From assembly GCA_038251315.1 (NCBI GenBank), contig JBBSBK010000002.1:13776-77775 (forward strand): a DNA stretch of 64,000 bases. The letters run 5' to 3'. This DNA comes from JBBKXP01 sp038251315 (GTDB lineage: Bacteria; Pseudomonadota; Alphaproteobacteria; Rhodobacterales; Rhodobacteraceae). The notes under the pieces are model-generated. The model made no database searches and was not told the DNA's origin. It saw only the letters and a program-made list of their open reading frames with translations. Of this stretch, positions 43,294-51,565 are shown piece by piece (position 1 is the first letter of the stretch; the number at the start of each line of letters is the position of its first letter). The position numbers and the translations under genes are program-made.

Positions 43294-43864
43294 CCGTCTT
43301 GCCGCAATCCGGGCCGAGACCTACGCCGCACTGCACCCGCCAGTGAAACTCGACCTGCCCGATTGGATTGAAGCGACCGTGCGGTTGCCCAGCGATGTAT
43401 CGGCTCAATCCGGCCCGCTCTTGCTTACGCCAGTGCAGCGCGGAATCGCCGCTGCTATGGGCGACCCGGCGATTGAGCGGGTCACAGTCGTGAAACCCGT
43501 CCGACTGGGCTACACAAGCCTCCTATCGGCTTTGGTGGGCTACTACACCCAATCCGACCCCTGCCCGATCTTGACCGTCTTACCGACCGAATCCGACGCG
43601 CGGGGTTGGATCGTGGATGATGTGGCACCGATCTTTGCCGCCACGCCCGATCTGCGGGGCCTGTTGTCGGTCGAAGCGGACGCCGCGAAACACTCGACCC
43701 TGCTTTCGCGGCGATTCCCCGGTGGGTCGCTGAAAATCGTATCAGCCAAGTCGCCGCGCAACTTGCGGCGTCACAACGCGCGAGTCCTCTTTCTAGATGA
43801 AATCGACGCGATGGAATCCGGTAACGAGGGCAGCCCGATCACCTTGGCGGAACGGCGGACGATC
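43286..43864 (+). pseudogene. Phage terminase large-subunit (GpA-like) N-terminal fragment
   Basis: From ATG 43286 about 193 residues remain of a GpA-family packaging ATPase normally over 600 aa. The adenine/P-loop area VVKPVRLGYTSLLSAL and Walker B VLFLDEIDAMESGN are present. The gene is cut at 43864/43865 by the inverted repeat of IS66 remnant 2; the frame then runs a further 27 codons into IS sequence to a stop at 43945. The nuclease domain is missing. Confidence 0.82.
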
Positions 43865-44765
43865 GTAAGCGCTGTCCCAATCACACCTTGTTGGCGTAAT
43901 TCCACGGGAGCAGATAGCCGATCTGGCTTTGTTTGTGGCCGCTGACGATGGCGGTAAGCGTGTTTGCCAACCAAGCGTGGGGGTCGACTGCGTTCGTCTT
44001 GCAGGTCTCGATCAACGAGGCAATGACAGCTCAGTTTTCTGCTCCGGCGTCGTGTCCTGCGAAGAGAGCGTTCTTGCGGTTCAGGGCGATGGGGCGAATG
44101 GTGCGTTCGACGGTGTTATTGTCGATTTCGACGCGCCCATCGGTCACGAAGTGACCAAGACCTTCGCGGTATTTGGCAATATAGGCCAGCGCTTGGCCAA
44201 GGGGCGATTTGGCTGAAGCGCGTGCGCGATGATGGCGCAGCCAAACATCAAGGCGAGCAATGATCGGGGCGGAGCGTTCTTGCCGTGCGGCCAATCGGTT
44301 ATCAGCATCGGTGCCCTTGATGGTTGCCTTGATGGTATAGAGTTCCCTGATGAGGGCCACACCTTCCTCGGCAATTGGCGCGGGGCCGTTGCGCGTGATT
44401 TCGATCAGCTTGCGGCGCGCGTGCGCCCAGCAATATGCCAATTGAATGCCGGGACCGACACGATCTGGCGAGATTAGCCGGTTGTATCCGGCATAGCCGT
44501 TCGTCGGGCAAACTGTCCCCCGGACTGTTTGCTGACCCTCCTCACCCTGCAGGATGCCACCAAAGCCTTCCAGTATCCGTTCGGCATGCAGCCCGCCCCG
44601 ACCGGGCGCATAGGTAAAGGCGACGCACGGCGGCGCTGCACCACCCCACGGTCGGTCATCGCGGGCCAGCGCCCAGAAGTATCCGGTCTTGGTCTTTTTG
44701 GACCCCGGATCGAGCACCGGCGCCCGGGTTTCGTCCATGAAGAGCTTTGTTGACCGTTTCTCTAG
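43865..44765 (-). mobile_element. IS66-family remnant 2: right end and tnpC C-terminal part
   Basis: A second GTAAGCGCTG inverted repeat begins at 43865, and from there to about 44765 the minus strand carries the C-terminal third of IS66 transposase TnpC. The left end of this IS (tnpA, tnpB, tnpC start) is missing where DUF2190 phage sequence begins. The two remnants carry their genes on opposite strands, so they are not halves of one intact copy. Confidence 0.78.
43881..44765 (-). pseudogene. IS66 transposase TnpC, 5'-truncated with an internal stop
   Basis: The frame starts mid-gene (KRSTKLFMDETRAPVLDPG) and includes the DDE-domain features YCWAHARRKL and the ERTIRPIALNRKNALFAGHD block. 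At 44031-44033 a TGA replaces the conserved Trp codon (GAEN-stop where families have GAENWA); the same frame continues after it through ASLIETCKTN and IVSGHKQSQIGYLLPWNY to a natural stop at 43881. Confidence 0.85.
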
Positions 44766-44767
44766 AC

Positions 44768-45097
44768 ATGAAAAACTTCATCCAAGCCGGTAGCAACGTC
44801 ACCGTGCCTGCCCCCGCCGCCGTCGCCTCTGGGGCCGGTGTTCTTGTGGGCAGCCTGTTCGGCATCGCCAATGGCTCCGCCGCAACGGCCGCCGACGTGG
44901 TTCTGACCACGACCGGCATCTTTGAAATGACCAAGGCCGCAACAGACTCCATGACAGTGGGCGGCCCCGTCTATTGGGACAATACCGCCAAGGTCGCCAC
45001 CGTCACCGCCAGCGGCAACACCAAGATCGGGGTGGCCATGTCCGTCGCGGGCAACCCGTCCAACACGGTTCGGGTCCGTTTGAACGGGGCTTTCTGA
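44768..45097 (+). CDS. DUF2190 phage capsid-associated protein
   Basis: This 109-aa protein matches DUF2190 (MKNFIQAGSNVTVPAPAAV, then GGPVYWDNTAKVAT), a family of small phage structural proteins often placed next to the major capsid/prohead genes. The reading frame is complete, but the start lies 3 nt from the IS66 junction, so its original promoter is gone and it is probably silent. Capsid, portal and protease genes that should lie between it and the terminase are deleted. Confidence 0.75.
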   Translation: MKNFIQAGSNVTVPAPAAVASGAGVLVGSLFGIANGSAATAADVVLTTTGIFEMTKAATDSMTVGGPVYWDNTAKVATVTASGNTKIGVAMSVAGNPSNTVRVRLNGAF

Positions 45098-45113
45098 TGG
45101 CAGGTCGCGCCGG

Positions 45114-46019
45114 TTATCTGATCGGCGCGGCCGCCAAGTCGTCCAGATGGTCCGCGTAGGCTTGCATCATCTCTGTCCGACCTTCCAGATATTCCGCCGC
45201 GTTGTAGGCACTCCGAACCCCGTTGCCCTCGACGTGGGCAAGCTGCCGTTCGATCCAGTCGCGATTCCAACCCATCTCGTTCAAGCGCGTAGAGGCAATG
45301 CGACGAAAGCCATGACTTACCATTTCATCCGCAGAAAAGCCCATCCGCCGCAAGGCCACGTTCATCGTGTTTTCGGACAGGTAGCGGCTTGCCCCTTGGC
45401 CGGGCAGGATCAATTCTTTCCGACCCGTCAGCTTTTGAATGTCCTCAAGAACCCCGACCACCTGGCGGGACAGCGGCACGATATGGGGCCGCTTCATTTT
45501 CATTACCGGACCCGGCACGACAATTCGGGCAGAATCCCAATCTACGTCCTTCCACTCAATCTGGCGGACCTCACCGGGTCGCAGGAATGTATAAGTCAAG
45601 AGCAACAGCCCCGCCCGCGTGGCAGGCGCGCCCTGGTAGCCGCGAATTGTTCGGATCAAGCCGCCGATGCCCTTGGTGTCGAAAATAGCCGAATGATGCC
45701 TCACCGGGACGGCAGTAAGCGCGCCCTTGAGATCCGCCGCCGCGTCCCGTTCGCAGCGCAGTGTTGCCACACCAAACCGGAACACCTGACTGCACACCGA
45801 CCGCATCCGCTTTGCTGTGCTGTAATGCCCCTTGGCCTCAAGCCCGCGCAAGATTGCCAACACGTCCTTGGCCGCAACTTCCTCGATCGGTCGACCCCCA
45901 AACGACTCGTAGGTCATCCCCAAGGGGTGAACCACCAGGAACAGGCTGTCCCCGTCGGCAAACTTCGTAATTCTGGCGGATGGCTTGGCCGCTTTGCACC
46001 GGCTATCGGACAGCTTCAT
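45114..46019 (-). pseudogene. int: P4-type tyrosine integrase, internally deleted
   Basis: From ATG 46019 the frame gives 301 aa; P4-type integrases are usually about 390-420. It opens with the family N-terminus (LSDSRCKAAKPSARITKFAD) and then jumps, at residues 35-40, directly into FGGRPIEEVAAKDVLAIL, so about 90 residues of the arm-binding/core-binding region are missing in frame. The catalytic domain is complete: Arg147, Lys174/176, His236 and Arg239 (SHGFRR), His262 and Tyr272. It lies beside tRNA-Thr as expected for this family. It probably no longer recombines, although the catalytic half could still be made. Confidence 0.8.
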
Positions 46020-46046
46020 TGTTGTGTTGTTCCTGTTGTAAGTGCC

Positions 46047-46187
46047 GCTGCACCCCAGAGGATTCCAACAACTAACACAACAAAGCACCTACATATTGCT
46101 GCACCGTGCTGCACGCCGCTACACAACAGTGTTTCCAAATTGCCTTATTTTACTGCGGTTTTTGCGCTTCTCTGCACGTCGCTGCAC
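46047..46187. repeat. Phased GCTGCAC repeats, putative integrase arm-type sites
   Basis: GCTGCAC occurs at 46047, 46098, 46108 and 46181, with one-mismatch copies at 46118 (GCTACAC) and 46171 (TCTGCAC). Copies at 46098/46108/46118 and 46171/46181 are exactly 10 bp apart, one helical turn, in the 175-bp gap between the integrase start and the tRNA. This is the placement expected of arm-type binding sites for a P4-like integrase at its attachment site. Confidence 0.55.
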
Positions 46188-46194
46188 GGTCGCT

Positions 46195-46270
46195 TGGTGC
46201 CCCCAGAGAGACTCGAACTCCCGACCCATTGATTACAAATCAATTGCTCTACCAGCTGAGCTATAGGGGC
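46195..46270 (-). tRNA. tRNA-Thr (anticodon TGT)
   Basis: On the minus strand 46270-46195 folds as a standard 76-nt tRNA: acceptor GCCCCTA paired with TGGGGGC (one G-U), D arm with GCTCAGCTGGTAGAGC, anticodon stem ATTGA/TCAAT with loop TTTGTAA (anticodon TGT), T arm GGGAG-TTCGAGT-CTCTC, discriminator A and an encoded CCA. Its 3' end faces the integrase, so it is the attachment site of the degraded prophage. Confidence 0.96.
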
Positions 46271-46334
46271 ACGCGGCTCACCTAGCGCAGGCCCGACCCA
46301 CCGCGCAAGGGCTTTTGCAATGTGTGGGCCGGCG

Positions 46335-47591
46335 TTATCTCATCAAGTCGCAGTCCGTCTGGAATACTTCGGCTACAGCTTCGACGTTGCCGCAAGGTGT
46401 TGCAAGGCGAGCGGGCTCAGTGGTGATGCCCGTCCGTTCCGGTGTTGTCGATAGCGCAGGGGATTTCACCGGGTCGCCTGGTTGTTCGACGGCCGTTGCC
46501 TGCGCCGCGCCGGACAGATCATTGGCCGACGTGCGCTGCCACAGAGCGATGGCGGCGATGATCAGGATCGCGCCCAGCAGAAGGCCGATGGCGACAAGGC
46601 CCCGGACCATGAACAACTTGCCCAGAACCGCCCGCCAGCCGGTCTGTGGCGGTTGCGGCAAATCGAAGGATCCAAGGCCGCGCGACAGGCTCGCCGCGGC
46701 GGTGACCGGGCGTTTCCCGAGGCGGTTTTCAAGATCGGTGAGGCGACGCGCGGCGGTCCTGAGGCTTTGGCCCAGTTCCGCCCCGGTCATGGCTGGTCCT
46801 TCGACCCTGCCGCGCCCGCCGGCCTGCTCGCGCACCCGGTCTTCGATCAGGCCGACGGTGGTTTGCAATGTCTGAACAAGATCGACCAGATGCACCTGAT
46901 GGTCCTCGGTCCGACGGGCAGTCGCATCACGTTCGGCCCGTGCCACAGCACTGGCGGCCCGCACCGCGCGGGCGTCCTGCACCATCTGCCCGGCCAGTTC
47001 GGGCGTCAGCGCTTGACTGCCGTGCAGCGGCTGGTCGAACAGAAAGATGCGCCCGATTTCGGGTTCGGTGAACAGCCGTTCGATCAGGGTGAGAACATCA
47101 TCAGGCGAAAGTCCGCCATCGGTATGGTAACTTTCCTGCGCCTTGGGCTGCACCTTGTCGGGCACTGCGCCGGGGTCTTGCGGGCCTGAGACCGCTACAG
47201 TGCCAGTCTCGCCATTCTGGTGGTCCTGATACGACTGCCAGGTCGTCTGAAAGCTTTTCTCGAGATTCTCGAAAAGGTCTTCGAGGTTGCTGGAATCGGC
47301 AAAGCCGAGCGCCACGCCGAACACACCGGTGCGCCGCCCATGGTCGGCGATCCGCACGACCCGACCGACCAGGAATCGGTCAGCGTCGGGGAAACTGATT
47401 CGTTGAAAGAAAACGGCGAAACCGTCCGATTCGATCACCGGCAAGTCGTCGACAAATCCCAGGCCGCGGAAATCGAGCAGCGCATCGTGCGCCCCAAGAA
47501 ATCCAAGGCTCCCCTTGGCCCGCACCTTGAAACCGCTATAGGAATCGAAAGTTGCCTGGCCTGACGTTTCGCCGAATGGCGGGTACGGCAC
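46335..47591 (-). CDS. Uncharacterised C-terminally anchored protein of the P-loop trio
   Basis: I start this 418-aa protein at GTG 47591, 9 nt after an AAGGA that overlaps the end of the upstream gene. Residues 1-110 form a compact beta-rich domain (SGFKVRAKGSLGFLGAH, FFQRISFPDADRF, GVFGVALGF); about 110-200 is acidic and flexible; about 210-310 is helical, heptad-like; one transmembrane helix is at about 329-351, followed by a 67-residue tail with two cysteines. No enzyme motif is visible. Third gene of a tight cluster with the P-loop NTPase and another membrane protein. Function unknown. Confidence 0.65.
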   Translation of the reverse strand: MPYPPFGETSGQATFDSYSGFKVRAKGSLGFLGAHDALLDFRGLGFVDDLPVIESDGFAVFFQRISFPDADRFLVGRVVRIADHGRRTGVFGVALGFADSSNLEDLFENLEKSFQTTWQSYQDHQNGETGTVAVSGPQDPGAVPDKVQPKAQESYHTDGGLSPDDVLTLIERLFTEPEIGRIFLFDQPLHGSQALTPELAGQMVQDARAVRAASAVARAERDATARRTEDHQVHLVDLVQTLQTTVGLIEDRVREQAGGRGRVEGPAMTGAELGQSLRTAARRLTDLENRLGKRPVTAAASLSRGLGSFDLPQPPQTGWRAVLGKLFMVRGLVAIGLLLGAILIIAAIALWQRTSANDLSGAAQATAVEQPGDPVKSPALSTTPERTGITTEPARLATPCGNVEAVAEVFQTDCDLMR

Positions 47592-47596
47592 GCTGG

Positions 47597-48664
47597 TTAT
47601 TCCTTCATGCCGCTTAGCAAGCGCTGCCACCAGGTTGCGCCCAGCATCTTGCCGGTAAACTGGAAATAGAGCCAGCGAAAGATCAGCTTGATATGGGCCT
47701 CGTCAAACCGTTTGACCCGTTCATACGTCTGGTCGCCCTCGCTGACCAATTCGACCTCGCCCACGTAAAACGGCAACACGGCGCGTCGCTGCTTTGGCCA
47801 AGATTGCAGGATAGAGTAGGTCTTTTTAGCGAACAGTTTAAGGTAAAGCTTGGCAATGTCCGGGGTCATCGTCTGATGTCCGCTGTATTCGGGATACTGT
47901 TGCTTCATCCGAGCAAGGGCCAGCGGCGGGTTGGCCACCACCACCATCAGCTTCACCGTCTTCAGCCGCGGCCCCATGATCCGGCGCAGCTGCACGAAAA
48001 GATTGTCGAACATGACGTCATTGTCCGCCATGTTCGGGTGCACGATCAGGGCAATGATCGGACGGATGCGCGGGTTCTGGAAAATGCCCTGAATGGCATC
48101 GGGCAGGCGCGGTTCGGAATGTTCGGTCGCAATCACCCGCTTGAGGTCTTCGCCCGACACCTCGACCACTGAAAAGGTCAGTTGGGTCTTTTGTCCGCGC
48201 TGCGGCATGACCTTGTATTCGATGTCGCGGATATTGTCGTCGCCCCCCGGTGTCGCGCCCAGGAACCGGCCATGTTTCCAGCGTTCTGTCCACTTGGTAA
48301 TCAGCGCCTGCCCGGCATAATTCGCAATCTTGTTGCGCTCGGGGATGATGATTTCTGTTTCCAGCCCTGATGATTCATCCAGCAGCTTGAAAAGCGAGGC
48401 AAGAAAGGTGGTCTTGCCCGATCCCGGCAGGCCGAAGGGCACCAGGAAATTACCCGAACGCGACAATGCTTCAGCTTTGGTAAAGGCCGAGACGTGCGAA
48501 ATTGTGGGTCTTTCGTCCTTGTGCGGATTGTCACCGAAATCGGTCCTGTAATCGACGGGGCGCGCCTTGATGGGCGGTTCGCCACGGATGCCGCCATAAG
48601 TTGCTGATGCTTCGGAAAAGCCCGGCGCCTTGCCGTTGCCGTTCTTGGGCTCTTCATCGGGCAT
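47597..48664 (-). CDS. P-loop NTPase, GTPase-like, of unknown function
   Basis: This 355-aa protein starts at ATG 48664. After a disordered 65-residue N-terminus comes Walker A GLPGSGKTT (78-86), a possible switch-I Thr in GATPGGDDN (about 139), a switch-II-like VVEVSGED (166-173) and a strand VVVANPPLA where a TKxD-type base-recognition motif could be. The pattern is that of TRAFAC-like GTPases, including the so-called double-GTPase families found in conflict systems, but the guanine motif is not clear, so ATP use is possible. It ends 5 nt before the next gene and begins 12 nt after the previous one. Confidence 0.7.
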   Translation of the reverse strand: MPDEEPKNGNGKAPGFSEASATYGGIRGEPPIKARPVDYRTDFGDNPHKDERPTISHVSAFTKAEALSRSGNFLVPFGLPGSGKTTFLASLFKLLDESSGLETEIIIPERNKIANYAGQALITKWTERWKHGRFLGATPGGDDNIRDIEYKVMPQRGQKTQLTFSVVEVSGEDLKRVIATEHSEPRLPDAIQGIFQNPRIRPIIALIVHPNMADNDVMFDNLFVQLRRIMGPRLKTVKLMVVVANPPLALARMKQQYPEYSGHQTMTPDIAKLYLKLFAKKTYSILQSWPKQRRAVLPFYVGEVELVSEGDQTYERVKRFDEAHIKLIFRWLYFQFTGKMLGATWWQRLLSGMKE

Positions 48665-48676
48665 GTCGCGCTCCAT

Positions 48677-49696
48677 TCAGGAAAAGACGTCGTGGTCCGA
48701 GGACGTCGAGATCGTTGCAGATTCACCGGGGCGGAAGGCGACGAAGGCGACGAAGACCGGGATGATGTCGACGACGACCGACAGGATCAGTGCAAGGATC
48801 GTGGCCCCGAGATTTGGCCTTTCGATCAATCCATTACGCAGGCTGTAGACGATCTCGCCCAGACGCCCCAGGGTCGGATCGATATAGGTGTGATTCACTG
48901 CCGCATCCGACGGCAAAAGCAGGTTTGCCTGCCGTTCGAAATCAATGCTTTCCTGCGACAGGTTGGCCAAAAGCGACAGATCTGCACCGGCATTTATCGC
49001 ATTGTCGGCGGTGTCGTAGAACCGAAGGCGTTCGGCGATCCTGCCGCGCAGCGCCTGCACCGCTTTGTAGCCCTGTGCATCGGGCCGGTTGTCGAGCGCC
49101 TGAAGGGCAAGTTCGCGGATGGTGTCATAAAAGGCCTGCCGATCTGTAATCGACGCGGCGGTACCCGGCCTTGCGATATCCGTCAACGGCACCCCTACCA
49201 ACGCATTGATGGTTGCGATGTGTTGTTCGCACCTTTCGCCGCATCCGGGGCGGCCTGGATCGTTCATTTGGGCCAGCAATTGTTCAAGCTCGGTTTCGAC
49301 CCGGTTGCGCAGATTCACTTCGTCACGCACGGTGTCGAGACCACCAAGCTTGGCTGATGTTGCGTTCAGGTCGTCCTGAAACACCACGTATTGTTCGCGC
49401 ATGGTCGTGGTCAGCACATCCTTGGTCATGAAATTGGTGTAAAGGTAGTTGAAATTGCTCGTCCCGCTGAAAAACGCGGCAACCACAAAAAGCAGGAATG
49501 CAGGCATCCAGGGGTCGCCCCGTTCGCGGTTACGCTGCATCAGATAATCGGCGAGAAACAGCAGCAGGCCGATGACCGCCGTGAACAACGGGGTCAGGCC
49601 CAGAAACGTCCGCTGAAAGCCAAAATAGGTCAGATAGGACGAAATGCCGATGCAGAGCGCGACCAACAGATAATAGACAACTCGGGTTACCAGCAT
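48677..49696 (-). CDS. Uncharacterised membrane protein of the P-loop trio
   Basis: This 339-aa protein starts at ATG 49696. Three transmembrane helices lie at about 5-25, 30-48 and 64-82, then about 200 residues of helical soluble domain with a CGERC pair near residue 140, then a fourth helix at about 296-318 close to the C-terminus. It resembles no family I know. First gene of the cluster; all three genes are within 12 nt of each other, implying one membrane-bound complex. Confidence 0.65.
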   Translation of the reverse strand: MLVTRVVYYLLVALCIGISSYLTYFGFQRTFLGLTPLFTAVIGLLLFLADYLMQRNRERGDPWMPAFLLFVVAAFFSGTSNFNYLYTNFMTKDVLTTTMREQYVVFQDDLNATSAKLGGLDTVRDEVNLRNRVETELEQLLAQMNDPGRPGCGERCEQHIATINALVGVPLTDIARPGTAASITDRQAFYDTIRELALQALDNRPDAQGYKAVQALRGRIAERLRFYDTADNAINAGADLSLLANLSQESIDFERQANLLLPSDAAVNHTYIDPTLGRLGEIVYSLRNGLIERPNLGATILALILSVVVDIIPVFVAFVAFRPGESATISTSSDHDVFS

Positions 49697-49824
49697 TTTC
49701 TTCCCCAGGCGAATCCAGCAGCGCAAAGGCTTGCATGTCAAGGATACGCCAACAAGAACGAGTTAACACTTTATTAAGCTTTTCGCTGTGGTGGACGGCC
49801 GCTGCAGTGCGCCGCCCTTGCGCC

Positions 49825-51480
49825 CTACCGCTGCGCCCGCGCCAGCAGCGCTACCGCGCCAAGGCTGACCAGAACGATCATCAGGGCCGCCGGGGCTGCC
49901 TGCGCGATATTTTCCAGCGAAGCCTTCTCATAAGCCCGCGTGGCAAGGGTGTTATAGTTGAAGGGGCGCAGCAACAACGTCGCGGGCAATTCCTTGACGC
50001 AATCGACAAAGACCAGCAGCAGGGCCGATCCGACCGAGGCGCGGATCAGCGGCAGGTGGACCCGTGCCAGCACCCCGCCTGCGGTCTGCCCCAGCGCCCG
50101 CGCCACCATCGGCAGACTGGGCGACACCCGGCCAAAGGCCGCGTCCGCCGTGCCTTGGGCGATTGCAAAGAACCGCACGATATAGGCCAGCACCAGTGCG
50201 ACCGCCGATCCGGTCAGAATCAGCCCCGGATCGACACCGAACAGGGCAAGGATCCGGTCCGCCAGCCAGTTGTCAAAGGCGGCCAGCGGCACCAGAATTC
50301 CCAGCCCCAGCACCGCCCCCGGCACGGCATAGCCGATCGCCGTCACCGACATCAGGCGACGCGGCAGGGCCCGCCCCGACAGTCGGACGCCGTAAACCAT
50401 GAACAGGCCACCGGCGAGGGTCAGCACCGCTGCCGCACCCCCCACCGCGACCGTGTGAAAAAGAGCCAGCGCCAGACCCGGCGCAATCCATTCCGATGCG
50501 CCCATCGCATGCCCGGCCAACACCCCGACCGGCAGCACGAAGCCCGCGAGAAACGGCAGCAGGCAGGCCAAGGTCATCATCCAGCCGCGCCAGCCCGAGA
50601 TCTGCGCCGGCGTCACCGGGCGCGACCCGCGCGCCGAACTGTAAAATTTGCTGCGCCGCCGGCTTTGCTTCTCCAGCGTCACCAGCGCCACAATCAGCAC
50701 AAGCACGCAGACCGCAATCTGTGCCGCCCCACCCAGATTGCCGCCCTGCAGCCAGACGCTGAAAATGCCTGTCGTCAGGGTCTGTACGGCGAAATAATCG
50801 ACGGTGCCGAAGTCGTTGACCGTCTCCATCATCGCCACGGCTGTCCCGGCGGCGATTGCGGGGCGGGCCAGCGGCAGGCCGACGCGCATGAACCTGCCCC
50901 AAGCACCGACGCCCAGCGCCCGCGCCACTTCGTAACTGGCGCCGGACTGTTCGCGGAACGCCACCCGCGCGAGGATATAGACGTATGGATACAGCGCCGC
51001 CGTCAGCACCAGCGCCGCAGCACCGCGGGTGCGGATCGTCGGGAACCAGTAGTCGCGGGCATCCGCCCAACCGAAGGCACTGCGCAAAACCACCTGCACC
51101 GGCCCGGCGTACTCAAGGAAATCGACCAGCGCATAGGCCCCGACATAGGCCGGCACGGCCAAAGGCAGAAGCAGCGCCCATTGCAAAACGCCTTGCCCCG
51201 GAAACCGGTACATCGCCACTAGCCACGCCGCTCCGGTGCCGACCGCAGCGCAAAGGGCGCCCACCGCGACCATCAAAACGGCGGTATTGGCCATATAGCG
51301 GGGCAAGGTCGTGGCCAGCAGATGCGGCCAGATGTTGGTCGTCGGGGTCAGGGCGAACCAGATCACGGCGACGATCGGCATCACCACCAGAACCGCAATC
51401 GCAAGCGCTCCAAGCGACCACGGATCGGTCCGCCAGTGGCGCCGCTTGACACCTGATAACCCACTGAAACCCTCGGACAT
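49825..51480 (-). CDS. Iron(III)-type ABC transporter permease, fused two-domain (FbpB-like)
   Basis: This 551-aa protein has about twelve helices in two homologous halves, each with an ABC permease EAA loop (EVARALGVGAWGRFMRVGLPLARP in half one; ARALGQTAGGVLARVHLPLI in half two). That is the architecture of FbpB/SfuB-type ferric iron permeases; the thiamine permease ThiP is the other candidate. Neither a binding protein nor an ATPase gene is next to it, so the remaining parts must be elsewhere. It is divergent from an unrelated gene at 51566. Confidence 0.82.
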   Translation of the reverse strand: MSEGFSGLSGVKRRHWRTDPWSLGALAIAVLVVMPIVAVIWFALTPTTNIWPHLLATTLPRYMANTAVLMVAVGALCAAVGTGAAWLVAMYRFPGQGVLQWALLLPLAVPAYVGAYALVDFLEYAGPVQVVLRSAFGWADARDYWFPTIRTRGAAALVLTAALYPYVYILARVAFREQSGASYEVARALGVGAWGRFMRVGLPLARPAIAAGTAVAMMETVNDFGTVDYFAVQTLTTGIFSVWLQGGNLGGAAQIAVCVLVLIVALVTLEKQSRRRSKFYSSARGSRPVTPAQISGWRGWMMTLACLLPFLAGFVLPVGVLAGHAMGASEWIAPGLALALFHTVAVGGAAAVLTLAGGLFMVYGVRLSGRALPRRLMSVTAIGYAVPGAVLGLGILVPLAAFDNWLADRILALFGVDPGLILTGSAVALVLAYIVRFFAIAQGTADAAFGRVSPSLPMVARALGQTAGGVLARVHLPLIRASVGSALLLVFVDCVKELPATLLLRPFNYNTLATRAYEKASLENIAQAAPAALMIVLVSLGAVALLARAQR

Positions 51481-51565
51481 GATGCACCGCTAGCGGAAAC
51501 CGGTTCCCCTGTCCAGAAAAGCCCCTATAGTGACCGCAAACAAAGAACGGCAGGCCCGCTTCCAC

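Noticed and set aside
49736..51222. Plus-strand frame of 495 codons opposite the permease
   Set aside because: Rich in Gln/Arg/His as expected for the antisense of a high-GC membrane gene; the permease strand explains the sequence.
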